From Alphaproteobacteria bacterium (lineage in GTDB: Bacteria > Pseudomonadota > Alphaproteobacteria > Rhodospirillales > Magnetospirillaceae), in the NCBI GenBank assembly GCA_015232485.1, contig JADFZP010000155.1:1-7409 (forward strand): 7,409 nucleotides of DNA. Direction: 5' to 3'. How positions within the stretch are numbered: position 1 is the stretch's first letter; each line of letters starts with the position of its first letter. The notes under the pieces are model-generated. The model was not told where the DNA came from and did no database searches. It saw only the letters and a program-made list of their open reading frames with translations. Both the position numbers and the translations under genes were made by a program. This document shows positions 1 through 5,126 of the stretch, one piece after another.

Positions 1-4
1 TGGC

Positions 5-379
5 CTAGCGGCTGGCCCCCTGGCCGCGCCGCCCCAGCAGGCGGTGCGCCAAAACTCCCAGCGCCGCGCCCACGCCGTTCGACGCGGCGTCGAGCGGCGA
101 GGCGATGCGGCCGGGGATCGTGCCCTGCAACAGCTCGATCCCGCCGCCCAGGGCGGCTATCGCCGGAACGACCAGCCAGCGCAGGCGGGCGGGCAGCGCC
201 TCGGCCCACGCGGCGGCGAGCAGGGCGTAGGCGGCGACGTGGATGTACTTGTCTTCGCCATTCTCGATCGGCGGCGCCAATGCGGGGTCGAGAGATACCC
301 ACAGGCCGGCGGCGATCATCATCGATCCCGCCAGCGCGGCGACGGCGCGCCGTCGTGATTGGGTGAGTTCGATCGCCAT
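5..379 (-). CDS. VanZ-like family small membrane protein
   Basis: This 124-residue protein has about four hydrophobic segments (roughly residues 12-30, 46-60, 67-84 and 97-114), so it is probably an inner-membrane protein. The conserved VanZ-type polar residues are present: Asp43-Lys44 with His47 at the start of segment 2, Glu82 and Gln85 at the end of segment 3, Arg91, then Asp97 and Asn101 leading into segment 4. Standalone VanZ-like proteins are common and their biochemical role is poorly defined. The family is named for a teicoplanin-resistance gene, but no van cluster is present here, so resistance should not be assumed. The gene lies 44 bases downstream of rimO on the same strand. No Shine-Dalgarno sequence precedes the ATG, and a promoter-like element sits just upstream. 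The stop is TAG and the gene is complete. I am confident of the family and cannot name a function. Confidence 0.85.
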   Translation of the reverse strand: MAIELTQSRRRAVAALAGSMMIAAGLWVSLDPALAPPIENGEDKYIHVAAYALLAAAWAEALPARLRWLVVPAIAALGGGIELLQGTIPGRIASPLDAASNGVGAALGVLAHRLLGRRGQGASR

Positions 380-388
380 GACCAGACG

Positions 389-417
389 AAGCTAGGGCCG
401 GACGGGGCCGCTGGCAA
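389..417 (-). promoter_or_regulatory. Candidate promoter for the VanZ-like gene
   Basis: Read on the minus strand, TTGCCA (417-412) is followed after exactly 17 bases by TAGCTT (394-389). The first hexamer matches the sigma-70 -35 consensus at 5 of 6 positions, the second the -10 consensus at 3 of 6. Transcription would begin near 382-383, only three or four bases before the ATG at 379. That fits the missing Shine-Dalgarno sequence and suggests a nearly leaderless transcript separate from rimO. This is pattern matching only. Confidence 0.45.
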
Positions 418-423
418 GAGCGG

Positions 424-1740
424 TCAGCGCGCCAGCACGCCCCACAGGTCGTAATCCTCGGCCTCGTCGATGGCCACGCGGACGATGTCGCCGGGCGACA
501 GGTCCTCGCCGTCGTCGATGAAGACCTGGCCGTCGATCTCGGGGGCGTCGCCCTTCGAGCGGGCGATGGCGCCGTCCTCGTCGACCTCGTCGACGATCGC
601 CTCGATCACCTGGCCGACATGGCGTCGCATGCGCGTTTCGCTGATCGCCCGCTGGGTCTCCATCAGGCGTTCGAGGCGGAAGCACTTCTCCTCCTCGTCG
701 ACCGCGCCGGGCAGGGCGTTGGCGGCGGCGCCGTCCACCGCCTCGTATTTGAAGGCGCCGACCCGGTCGAGTTGCGCCTCCTCCAGCCAGTCCAGCAGGA
801 ATTCGAAGTCCGCCTCGGTCTCGCCGGGGAAGCCGACGATGAAGGTCGAGCGGATGGTCAAGTCGGGGCAGTCGGCGCGCCAGCGGCGGATGCGCTCGAG
901 CACCCGCTCGTGGTCGGCGGGGCGGCGCATCGCCTTCAGCACCTTCGGGCTGGCGTGCTGGAAGGGGATGTCGAGATAGGGCAGCAGCTTGCCCTCGGCC
1001 ATCAGGGGGATGACCTCGTCGACATGGGGATAGGGATAGACGTAGTGCAGCCGCACCCACATGCCCAACTCGCCCAGCCCGGCGGCCAGATCGCCCAGCC
1101 GCGCCCGCACCATGCGGTCGCGCCAGGGGCTTTCGGCGTGGCGCAGGTCCAGGCCGTAGGCGCCGGTGTCTTGCGAGACCACCAGCAGCTCCTTGACGCC
1201 GGCCTCGGCCAGCCGTTCGGCCTCGGCCAGAATCTCGCCGGCCGGGCGGCTGACCAGATCGCCGCGCAGGCTGGGGATGATGCAGAACGAGCAGCGGTGG
1301 TCGCAGCCCTCGGAGATTTTCAGATAGGCGTAGTGGCGCGGCGTCAGCTTGATTCCCTCGGGCGGAACCAGATCGACGAACGGATTGGGGATCGGCGGCA
1401 CCGCCTGATGGACGGCCTGGACCACCGCCTCGTATTGATGCGGCCCGGTGACCGCCAGCACGCCGGGATGAACCTCGCGGATGTCCCGCTCGTTGCCGCC
1501 CATGCAGCCGGTGACGATCACCCGGCCATTGGCGGCCAGCGCCTCGCCGATCGCCTCGAGCGATTCGGCCCGCGCGCTGTCGAGAAAGCCGCAGGTGTTG
1601 ACGATCACCGCATCGGCCCCGTCATAGCTGGGCGATATCTCATAACCCTCGGCGCGAAGCCGGGTGAGGATGCGTTCCGAGTCGACCAGGGCCTTGGGGC
1701 AGCCCAGACTGACGAGTCCAATGCGGGGGGCGTGTTTCAT
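424..1740 (-). CDS. rimO: Ribosomal protein S12 methylthiotransferase RimO
   Basis: This is a 438-residue radical-SAM enzyme of the methylthiotransferase family. RimO adds a methylthio group to the beta carbon of a conserved aspartate in ribosomal protein S12, using two [4Fe-4S] clusters in the cytosol. The N-terminal UPF0004 domain carries Cys14, Cys50 and Cys79 (in SLGCPKALVDSERI, NTCGF and TGCM) for the auxiliary cluster. The radical-SAM motif GCDHRCSFC gives Cys146, Cys150 and Cys153. A C-terminal TRAM domain covers roughly residues 370-438. The S12 branch is favoured over MiaB or MtaB by the LGCPKALVDSE start, the length and the acidic TRAM region. The frame is open 21 codons further upstream, but homology begins at MKHAPRIGLVSLGCPK, so I chose the ATG at 1740. 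Only a weak AGGG precedes it by five bases. An A/T-rich TATATA box (1749-1754) sits just before the start. It lies 81 bases downstream of the transpeptidase gene. Confidence 0.96.
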   Translation of the reverse strand: MKHAPRIGLVSLGCPKALVDSERILTRLRAEGYEISPSYDGADAVIVNTCGFLDSARAESLEAIGEALAANGRVIVTGCMGGNERDIREVHPGVLAVTGPHQYEAVVQAVHQAVPPIPNPFVDLVPPEGIKLTPRHYAYLKISEGCDHRCSFCIIPSLRGDLVSRPAGEILAEAERLAEAGVKELLVVSQDTGAYGLDLRHAESPWRDRMVRARLGDLAAGLGELGMWVRLHYVYPYPHVDEVIPLMAEGKLLPYLDIPFQHASPKVLKAMRRPADHERVLERIRRWRADCPDLTIRSTFIVGFPGETEADFEFLLDWLEEAQLDRVGAFKYEAVDGAAANALPGAVDEEEKCFRLERLMETQRAISETRMRRHVGQVIEAIVDEVDEDGAIARSKGDAPEIDGQVFIDDGEDLSPGDIVRVAIDEAEDYDLWGVLAR

Positions 1741-1821
1741 GGCGGCCCTATATAAGGCAGCCCGCGCCCGGCCGCCAGACCTTGACGAGCGGTTCTGCCA
1801 CAACTTTTGGGTGGGAGATGT

Positions 1822-2769
1822 TCAACCCTCCGCCTCTTCGATCGGCGGCGGCGTTGGATCGAGGGTTATCCGCACCGGCAGGCCGGTGCGTTCGTCCAGG
1901 GCTTGGGCCACCAAGTCCCAGTCGATGGCGGTCGGGCGGCCGTTCAGGGCGTCGGCGACCAGGCGCACCACGCCCTGGGTGCGCAAGGGCGTCATGCGGC
2001 CGGTTTCCTCGATCTGGTCGGCTTGGTGCTTGGTGGGATGCGCTTCGAGATACAGTTCGCCCTTCAGCCAGCCCAGCTTGATCGGCTGGTCGACCACGGT
2101 GACGCGGGTGCCGACCGGCACCTCGGCGTGCAGGCGGGCGACGTCTTCGGGATACATGCGGATGCAGCCGTGGCTGGTCCGCCGGCCGATGCCGTAGGGC
2201 TGGTTGGTGCCGTGGATCAGATAGCTGGTCCAGCCCAGCCGCAAGGCGTGCTCGCCCAGCGGATTGTCGGGGCCGGGCGGGACCGAGGCGGGCAGTTCGG
2301 GGCGCTCGCGGCGGATCGAGGGGGGAACCCACCAGGTCGGCCGGTGGGCCTTGGCCACCACCTTGGTGGCGCCAAGCGGCGTCTCGGCGCCCTCGATGCC
2401 GATGCCGATGGCGAAGCTCGCCACCGTGCCGTCGGGGCGGAACCAGTAAAGCCGCATGTCGCCGACATTGATCACGATGCCCTTGCGCTCGGCGGCCGGC
2501 AGGATGTGCGCGGCGGGCAGGACCAGCGGCCAGCCGGGCGGAACCGCCCAGGGATCGAACCCCGGATTGGCGGCGGCCATCTCGACGAAGCCCAGTCCAT
2601 TGGCCAGGGCGATGTCGGCCAGCGGTTGGTTTTCGCCCGCCGGCTGGATACGCAACTGCCCCAGCACGTCGTCGGCGCGGGCTTCGGCGAGCGGCGTACA
2701 GGCCAGCGGGAAAACGAGGGCGGCGGCCCGGAACGCCCGGGCCGCCGCCTTGGAAACGGAAAAACTCAC
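1822..2769 (-). CDS. Periplasmic L,D-transpeptidase (YkuD family) with GTG start
   Basis: This 315-residue exported enzyme belongs to the ErfK/YbiS/YcfS/YnhG-type YkuD family. Such enzymes cut between residues 3 and 4 of peptidoglycan stem peptides and transfer the acyl group to a meso-DAP (3-3 crosslink) or to a lipoprotein lysine. Residues 1-32 form a signal peptide ending in ARA before DD. Residues 38-91 resemble a LysM-like wall-binding module. The catalytic domain spans about 96-230: His186 (IHGTN) and Ser199-His200-Gly201-Cys202-Ile203-Arg204 (SHGCIR), with Cys202 the nucleophile. The frame is open much further upstream, but that stretch is Arg/Pro-rich shadow of the lipoprotein gene. 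The GTG at 2769 is followed directly by the signal peptide and overlaps the upstream TGA stop as GTGA. A weak AGAGGA lies ten bases before it. The overlap implies translational coupling, and the pairing suggests the lipoprotein is a substrate. Which reaction it performs is inferred. Confidence 0.93.
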   Translation of the reverse strand: MSFSVSKAAARAFRAAALVFPLACTPLAEARADDVLGQLRIQPAGENQPLADIALANGLGFVEMAAANPGFDPWAVPPGWPLVLPAAHILPAAERKGIVINVGDMRLYWFRPDGTVASFAIGIGIEGAETPLGATKVVAKAHRPTWWVPPSIRRERPELPASVPPGPDNPLGEHALRLGWTSYLIHGTNQPYGIGRRTSHGCIRMYPEDVARLHAEVPVGTRVTVVDQPIKLGWLKGELYLEAHPTKHQADQIEETGRMTPLRTQGVVRLVADALNGRPTAIDWDLVAQALDERTGLPVRITLDPTPPPIEEAEG

Positions 2770-3056
2770 TTCCGCAGGGTCCTCTGGAAGCGCATGTCGG
2801 CCTGCTGGTTGGCGGTGTCGGCGGCGGCCGCCGCGGCGCGGGCGGTCTGCTGGGCCTGCTGCGCCTGGGCCAGGGCCTGCTGGGCCATCTGGTTGGTCTG
2901 GGCGACTTCCGAGCGCAGGGCGGCGATGTCGCTCTGCGTGGTGGCGGCGGCGGTGTCGCCGCCGCCCATCATCCCACCGCAGGCGGGAAGCAGGGCGGTC
3001 AGGCCCACCACCGCCAGGGTCCGGGAAACGGTGCGCAAACCGGAAATGCTCGTCAT
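2766..3056 (-). CDS. Lpp/OprI-like alanine-zipper lipoprotein with C-terminal Arg-Lys
   Basis: This 96-residue protein has a short basic N-terminus, a hydrophobic segment (about 13-24) and a lipobox LPAC with Cys26 as the lipidated residue, leaving a mature chain of 71 residues. After a Gly-rich spacer (27-33), residues 44-88 form heptads. The a/d positions are Ile44, Leu47, Val51, Thr54, then Ala58, 61, 65, 68, 72, 75, 79, 82 and 86, an unbroken alanine core as in trimeric Lpp-type coiled coils. The chain ends in Arg95-Lys96. In enterobacterial Lpp the terminal lysine is joined to peptidoglycan by YkuD transpeptidases. The next gene encodes such an enzyme and overlaps this stop by four bases. 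I chose the ATG at 3056 because GGAG lies seven bases upstream and the lipoprotein signal follows; an upstream ATG at 3131 would add 25 unsuitable residues. The likely role is outer-membrane-to-wall tethering. Attachment itself is inferred. Confidence 0.88.
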   Translation of the reverse strand: MTSISGLRTVSRTLAVVGLTALLPACGGMMGGGDTAAATTQSDIAALRSEVAQTNQMAQQALAQAQQAQQTARAAAAAADTANQQADMRFQRTLRK

Positions 3057-3063
3057 GTGGCAA

Positions 3064-3067
3064 CTCC
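3064..3067 (-). promoter_or_regulatory. Ribosome binding site of the alanine-zipper lipoprotein gene
   Basis: GGAG on the minus strand lies seven bases before the ATG at 3056. It decides between this start and the upstream in-frame ATG at 3131, and it would also serve the coupled transpeptidase gene. The rest of the 138-base gap to gpmA (3057-3194) shows no promoter or terminator that I can defend. Confidence 0.65.
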
Positions 3068-3194
3068 AAGTGGTTGAGGCCCGACCCACCCATGGCGGCG
3101 CGGCCGGAGCGTTGGCTTCGTCGTCCGCCAAGAGATTACGACGTCCGAGCCCTTTGCGCAGTTGGACGGGTGCATAGCTTACAGGGCATCGGGC

Positions 3195-3941
3195 TTAGCC
3201 ACGACGGCCGGTGGGGGCATCCCGACCACGCCCGCCCTCCGGCGAGGGGGCGTCGAATATGGCCAGGGTGGGCCGCCGCAATGGCCGCAGACCGCGATCA
3301 AGGTCATAGAGCAGCGGCACGCCGGTGGGAATCTCCAGGCCGGCGATATCCTGATCGGAGATGTCTTCGAGATGCTTGACCAAGCCGCGCAGCGAGTTGC
3401 CATGCGCGGCGATCAGCACCCGCGCGCCGGCCCGCAAGCTGGGCGCGATCTCGTTCTCCCAATAGGGCAGCACCCGCGCCACGGTGTCCTTGAGGCTTTC
3501 GCCGCGCGGGATGTCGGGCAGGTCGGCATAGCGGCGGTCGTCGCGGGGATCGCGCGGATCGCCGGCCGGCAAAGGTGGCGGCGGCACATCCCAGCTTCGC
3601 CGCCACAGCCGCACCTTGGCGGCGCCGGCCCGCTCGGCCACTTCGCGCTTGTCGAGACCTTGCAGGGCGCCGTAATGGCGCTCGTTGAGGCGCCAGCTTT
3701 TGTGCTCGGGAATCCACGACTGGTCCATTTCCTCGAGGACCAGATGGGCGGTGCGGATCGCCCGCTTCAGCACCGAGCTGTGGCAGACGTCGAATTCCAG
3801 CCCCTCGGCGGCGAGCAGGCGGCCGGCCCGCCGCGCCTCGTCGACCCCCTGTTCCGACAGGTCGACATCGGCCCAGCCGGTGAACAGGCCGTCGCGGTTC
3901 CAAACGCTTTGGCCGTGGCGCAGCAAGACGAGCGCGGTCAT
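3195..3941 (-). CDS. gpmA: 2,3-bisphosphoglycerate-dependent phosphoglycerate mutase
   Basis: This 248-residue cytosolic enzyme interconverts 3- and 2-phosphoglycerate in glycolysis and gluconeogenesis through a phosphohistidine. The N-terminus has the RHG motif with catalytic His9, in LLRHGQSVWN. Arg60 sits in SVLKRAIRT, the acid/base Glu87 in LNERHYG, and the second histidine, His180, in AAHGNSLRG. The segment WDVPPPPLPAGDP followed by DRRYADLP is characteristic of this class and separates it from general histidine-phosphatase relatives and from the cofactor-independent enzyme. Family similarity ends near residue 230. The last 18 residues are Arg/Gly-rich and come from a GC-rich palindromic stretch, so the tail may be a late extension. 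The ATG at 3941 is the only sensible start; GAAGG lies almost against it, so initiation may be inefficient. It heads the minus-strand block and diverges from the DUF1059 gene. Confidence 0.96.
   Translation of the reverse strand: MTALVLLRHGQSVWNRDGLFTGWADVDLSEQGVDEARRAGRLLAAEGLEFDVCHSSVLKRAIRTAHLVLEEMDQSWIPEHKSWRLNERHYGALQGLDKREVAERAGAAKVRLWRRSWDVPPPPLPAGDPRDPRDDRRYADLPDIPRGESLKDTVARVLPYWENEIAPSLRAGARVLIAAHGNSLRGLVKHLEDISDQDIAGLEIPTGVPLLYDLDRGLRPLRRPTLAIFDAPSPEGGRGRDAPTGRRG
3233..3252. repeat. GC-rich palindromic stretch inside the gpmA 3' end
   Basis: CCCTC (3235-3239), a four-base CGGC loop and GAGGG (3244-3248) form a short perfect hairpin. It extends to CGCCCTC against GAGGGGGCG if a two-base bulge is allowed. 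It encodes the Pro-Ser-Pro-Glu-Gly-Gly-Arg part of the GpmA tail. Its core resembles the inner arms of the larger inverted repeat on the other side of gpmA. In such GC-rich DNA a 5-base stem could be chance. Confidence 0.35.
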
Positions 3942-3967
3942 GCCTTCAGGCTGGGAAGGCGGCGGGC

Positions 3968-4013
3968 CGGCGGCAAGTGATATCCCTCCGCCGGGGGAGG
4001 GGACTTGCCGCCG
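3968..4013. repeat. Nested inverted repeat in the gpmA/DUF1059 divergent gap
   Basis: The outer arms are a perfect 11-base match: CGGCGGCAAGT (3968-3978) and ACTTGCCGCCG (4003-4013). The inner arms are a perfect 6-base match: CCCTCC (3984-3989) and GGAGGG (3996-4001). Between them are GATAT on the left and a single G on the right, with a six-base GCCGGG loop. It lies between two divergent genes and lacks a T-run on either side, so it is not an ordinary intrinsic terminator. It could be a dispersed REP-like palindrome, a regulator site, or a leader hairpin affecting gpmA or DUF1059. The structure is read directly from the sequence; its role is unknown. The remainder of the gap (3942-4060) has no clear promoter. 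Confidence 0.7.
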
Positions 4014-4049
4014 CCGGCGACGCGCACAACTCGGAATGAGGACATCGAC

Positions 4050-4057
4050 GGAGGTGG
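4050..4057 (+). promoter_or_regulatory. Strong ribosome binding site of the DUF1059 gene
   Basis: GGAGGTGG precedes the ATG at 4061; GGAGG ends six bases before the start. It is the best Shine-Dalgarno sequence in the window and implies high translation of this gene and, through the ATGA overlap, possibly of the next ORF. Confidence 0.8.
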
Positions 4058-4060
4058 AAA

Positions 4061-4255
4061 ATGGCTCGCAAATTCATCGACTGCCGCGATTACCCGGGCG
4101 ACATCAAATGCACCGTGGCGCTGTCGGCCGACAGCGAAGAGGAATTGGTCGAGGCGGTCGTCCAGCACGGCCGCGCGGTGAATGGTTACGAGGACACTCC
4201 CGAGTTCCGCGACGCCCTGCGCAAGGACATGAAGGAAGGCTCGCCGCCGGCATGA
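4061..4255 (+). CDS. DUF1059 family small protein
   Basis: This 64-residue, soluble, acidic protein fits the DUF1059 pattern: a short start with a Cys (Cys8 in FIDCRDYPGD), a second Cys (Cys17 in IKCTVALSADSEEEL), then a helix with a conserved His (VVQHGRAVNGY) and a C-terminal acidic/basic helix. No signal peptide or membrane segment is present. Members are widespread in bacteria and archaea and usually described as predicted small metal-binding proteins; the Cys/Cys/His arrangement agrees with that but does not prove it. The start is fixed by a strong GGAGG six bases upstream. The TGA stop overlaps the ATG of the following secreted ORF as ATGA, so the two are probably one translation unit. 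The gene diverges from gpmA across a gap holding a large inverted repeat. Confidence 0.85.
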   Translation: MARKFIDCRDYPGDIKCTVALSADSEEELVEAVVQHGRAVNGYEDTPEFRDALRKDMKEGSPPA

Positions 4256-4491
4256 GCCGGATCGCGGCCATCGCGCTCGCCTTGGCCGTGACCTTGGCCA
4301 TGGCCGGCGACGCCGACGCCCGGCATCGTCATCGCGGGTTGCGTGGTGGCGCTCCGCCGCCCGACGCCGTGCTGCCCAGCCCGGCGATCGGCACGTCGGT
4401 CGCGCCGTTGCGACCGACCGTCACCCGGCGCGCCCTCAACCCCACCAGGCACGCGCCTCGCGGATCGTCCAATAGGGGCCGTGGCCGCTGA
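4252..4491 (+). CDS. Small secreted Arg/Pro-rich hypothetical protein
   Basis: This 79-residue ORF begins at an ATG overlapping the DUF1059 stop by four bases, a typical coupled arrangement. It is easily overlooked because its frame stays open far upstream. Residues 1-23 (MSRIAAIALALAVTLAMAGDADA) look like a Sec signal peptide with an ADA cleavage site, leaving a basic chain of about 56 residues that starts with RHRHR and is rich in Arg, Pro, Ala and Gly without cysteine. Most codons end in G or C, like those of neighbouring genes. The last 18 codons overlap the 3' end of the convergent MBL-fold gene and include atypical codons (AGG, CCT, GGA, AAT), so the tail may be an accidental extension. 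I do not recognise a family. The signal peptide and overlap support a real gene; the lack of known relatives keeps confidence moderate. Confidence 0.55.
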   Translation: MSRIAAIALALAVTLAMAGDADARHRHRGLRGGAPPPDAVLPSPAIGTSVAPLRPTVTRRALNPTRHAPRGSSNRGRGR

Positions 4492-5083
4492 ACAGCAGCG
4501 TCTCGCGGGGCAGCGCGGCGAGCAGGCGGGTGATCGAGTCGTCCAATTTGCGCGGGTCGCCGCCCGGCAGGTCCGAGCGCCCGATCCCACCCTGGAACAA
4601 GGTGTCGCCGGTCAGCGCGAAACCGGGAAAGACGAAGCACACGCCGCCCGGCGTGTGGCCGGGCGTGGGAAACACCGAGAAGGCTTCGCCCCCCAGCGAG
4701 AAGCTGGCGTCGTTTTCGAACCACTCGCAGCCGGTGGGCGGCTCGACGGGAATGCCGGCGAGCGCCATCGACAACGCGGCGGCGCCTTCGACCAGCGACC
4801 GCTCGTCGCGATGGGCATGGCACGCCACGCCGAAGCGGGCCTGCAGCGCGGCGACCGCGCCGAGATGGTCGGGATGGCCGTGGGTGAGATAGATCGCGTC
4901 CAGCGCGCCGCCGCCGGCTTGCAGCTTGGCGGCGATCCGCTCGGGCGACGAGCCGGGGTCGAACACCGCCTGGGCGCCGCTCGCGGTGTGGCGCAGGATG
5001 TAGCAGTTTTCGAACCAGGGCGGATCGGTCACCACGACGTCGAGGGTGAAGGGGCCGATGGCCATGGAGTCGGCGATAGGCAT
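4436..5083 (-). CDS. MBL-fold metallo-hydrolase (glyoxalase II-like)
   Basis: This 215-residue protein is a compact metallo-beta-lactamase-fold hydrolase. The zinc-binding motif THGHPDH occupies residues 67-73 (His68, His70, Asp72, His73). The further ligands are His143 in TPGHTPGG, Asp160 in LTGDTLF, and His201 in FSGHGP. The layout and size match the YcbL/glyoxalase-II-like subgroup, whose members hydrolyse thioesters such as S-lactoylglutathione, although the true substrate here is unknown. There is no signal peptide, so it is probably cytosolic. The frame is open upstream, but that part is shadow of the RNase gene. I chose the ATG at 5083 because AAGGA lies ten bases before it, while the next ATG, six codons later, has no such site. 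It follows the RNase T2 gene by 43 bases, and its last 56 bases overlap the convergent small secreted ORF. Confidence 0.9.
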   Translation of the reverse strand: MPIADSMAIGPFTLDVVVTDPPWFENCYILRHTASGAQAVFDPGSSPERIAAKLQAGGGALDAIYLTHGHPDHLGAVAALQARFGVACHAHRDERSLVEGAAALSMALAGIPVEPPTGCEWFENDASFSLGGEAFSVFPTPGHTPGGVCFVFPGFALTGDTLFQGGIGRSDLPGGDPRKLDDSITRLLAALPRETLLFSGHGPYWTIREARAWWG

Positions 5084-5126
5084 TGCGGTGTGGTCCTTCT
5101 GGCCAAGCGCGGGGTCGCCGAGCCTA

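Noticed and set aside
5..379. VanZ-like gene as a teicoplanin resistance determinant
   Set aside because: Standalone VanZ-like proteins are common in bacteria without glycopeptide resistance, and no van genes accompany it.
619..1755. Plus-strand open frame of 378 codons across rimO
   Set aside because: It is antisense to an unmistakable RimO with all six cluster cysteines, and its translation has shadow-like composition.
1741..1803. Upstream ATG start for rimO at 1803
   Set aside because: The added 21 residues precede the conserved RimO N-terminus and have no ribosome binding site.
2770..3093. N-terminal extension of the transpeptidase frame up to 3093
   Set aside because: The extra 108 residues are Arg/Pro/Gly-rich shadow of the lipoprotein gene, and the signal peptide begins exactly at the GTG at 2769.
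1807..3177. Plus-strand open frame of 456 codons across the transpeptidase and lipoprotein genes
   Set aside because: It is antisense to two genes with clear signal peptides and motifs, and no domain is visible in it.
3968..4013. Inverted repeat as an intrinsic terminator
   Set aside because: It lies between divergent genes and has no T-run on either strand.
4436..5083. MBL-fold gene as a beta-lactamase
   Set aside because: There is no signal peptide, and the size and motif context match glyoxalase II-like hydrolases instead.
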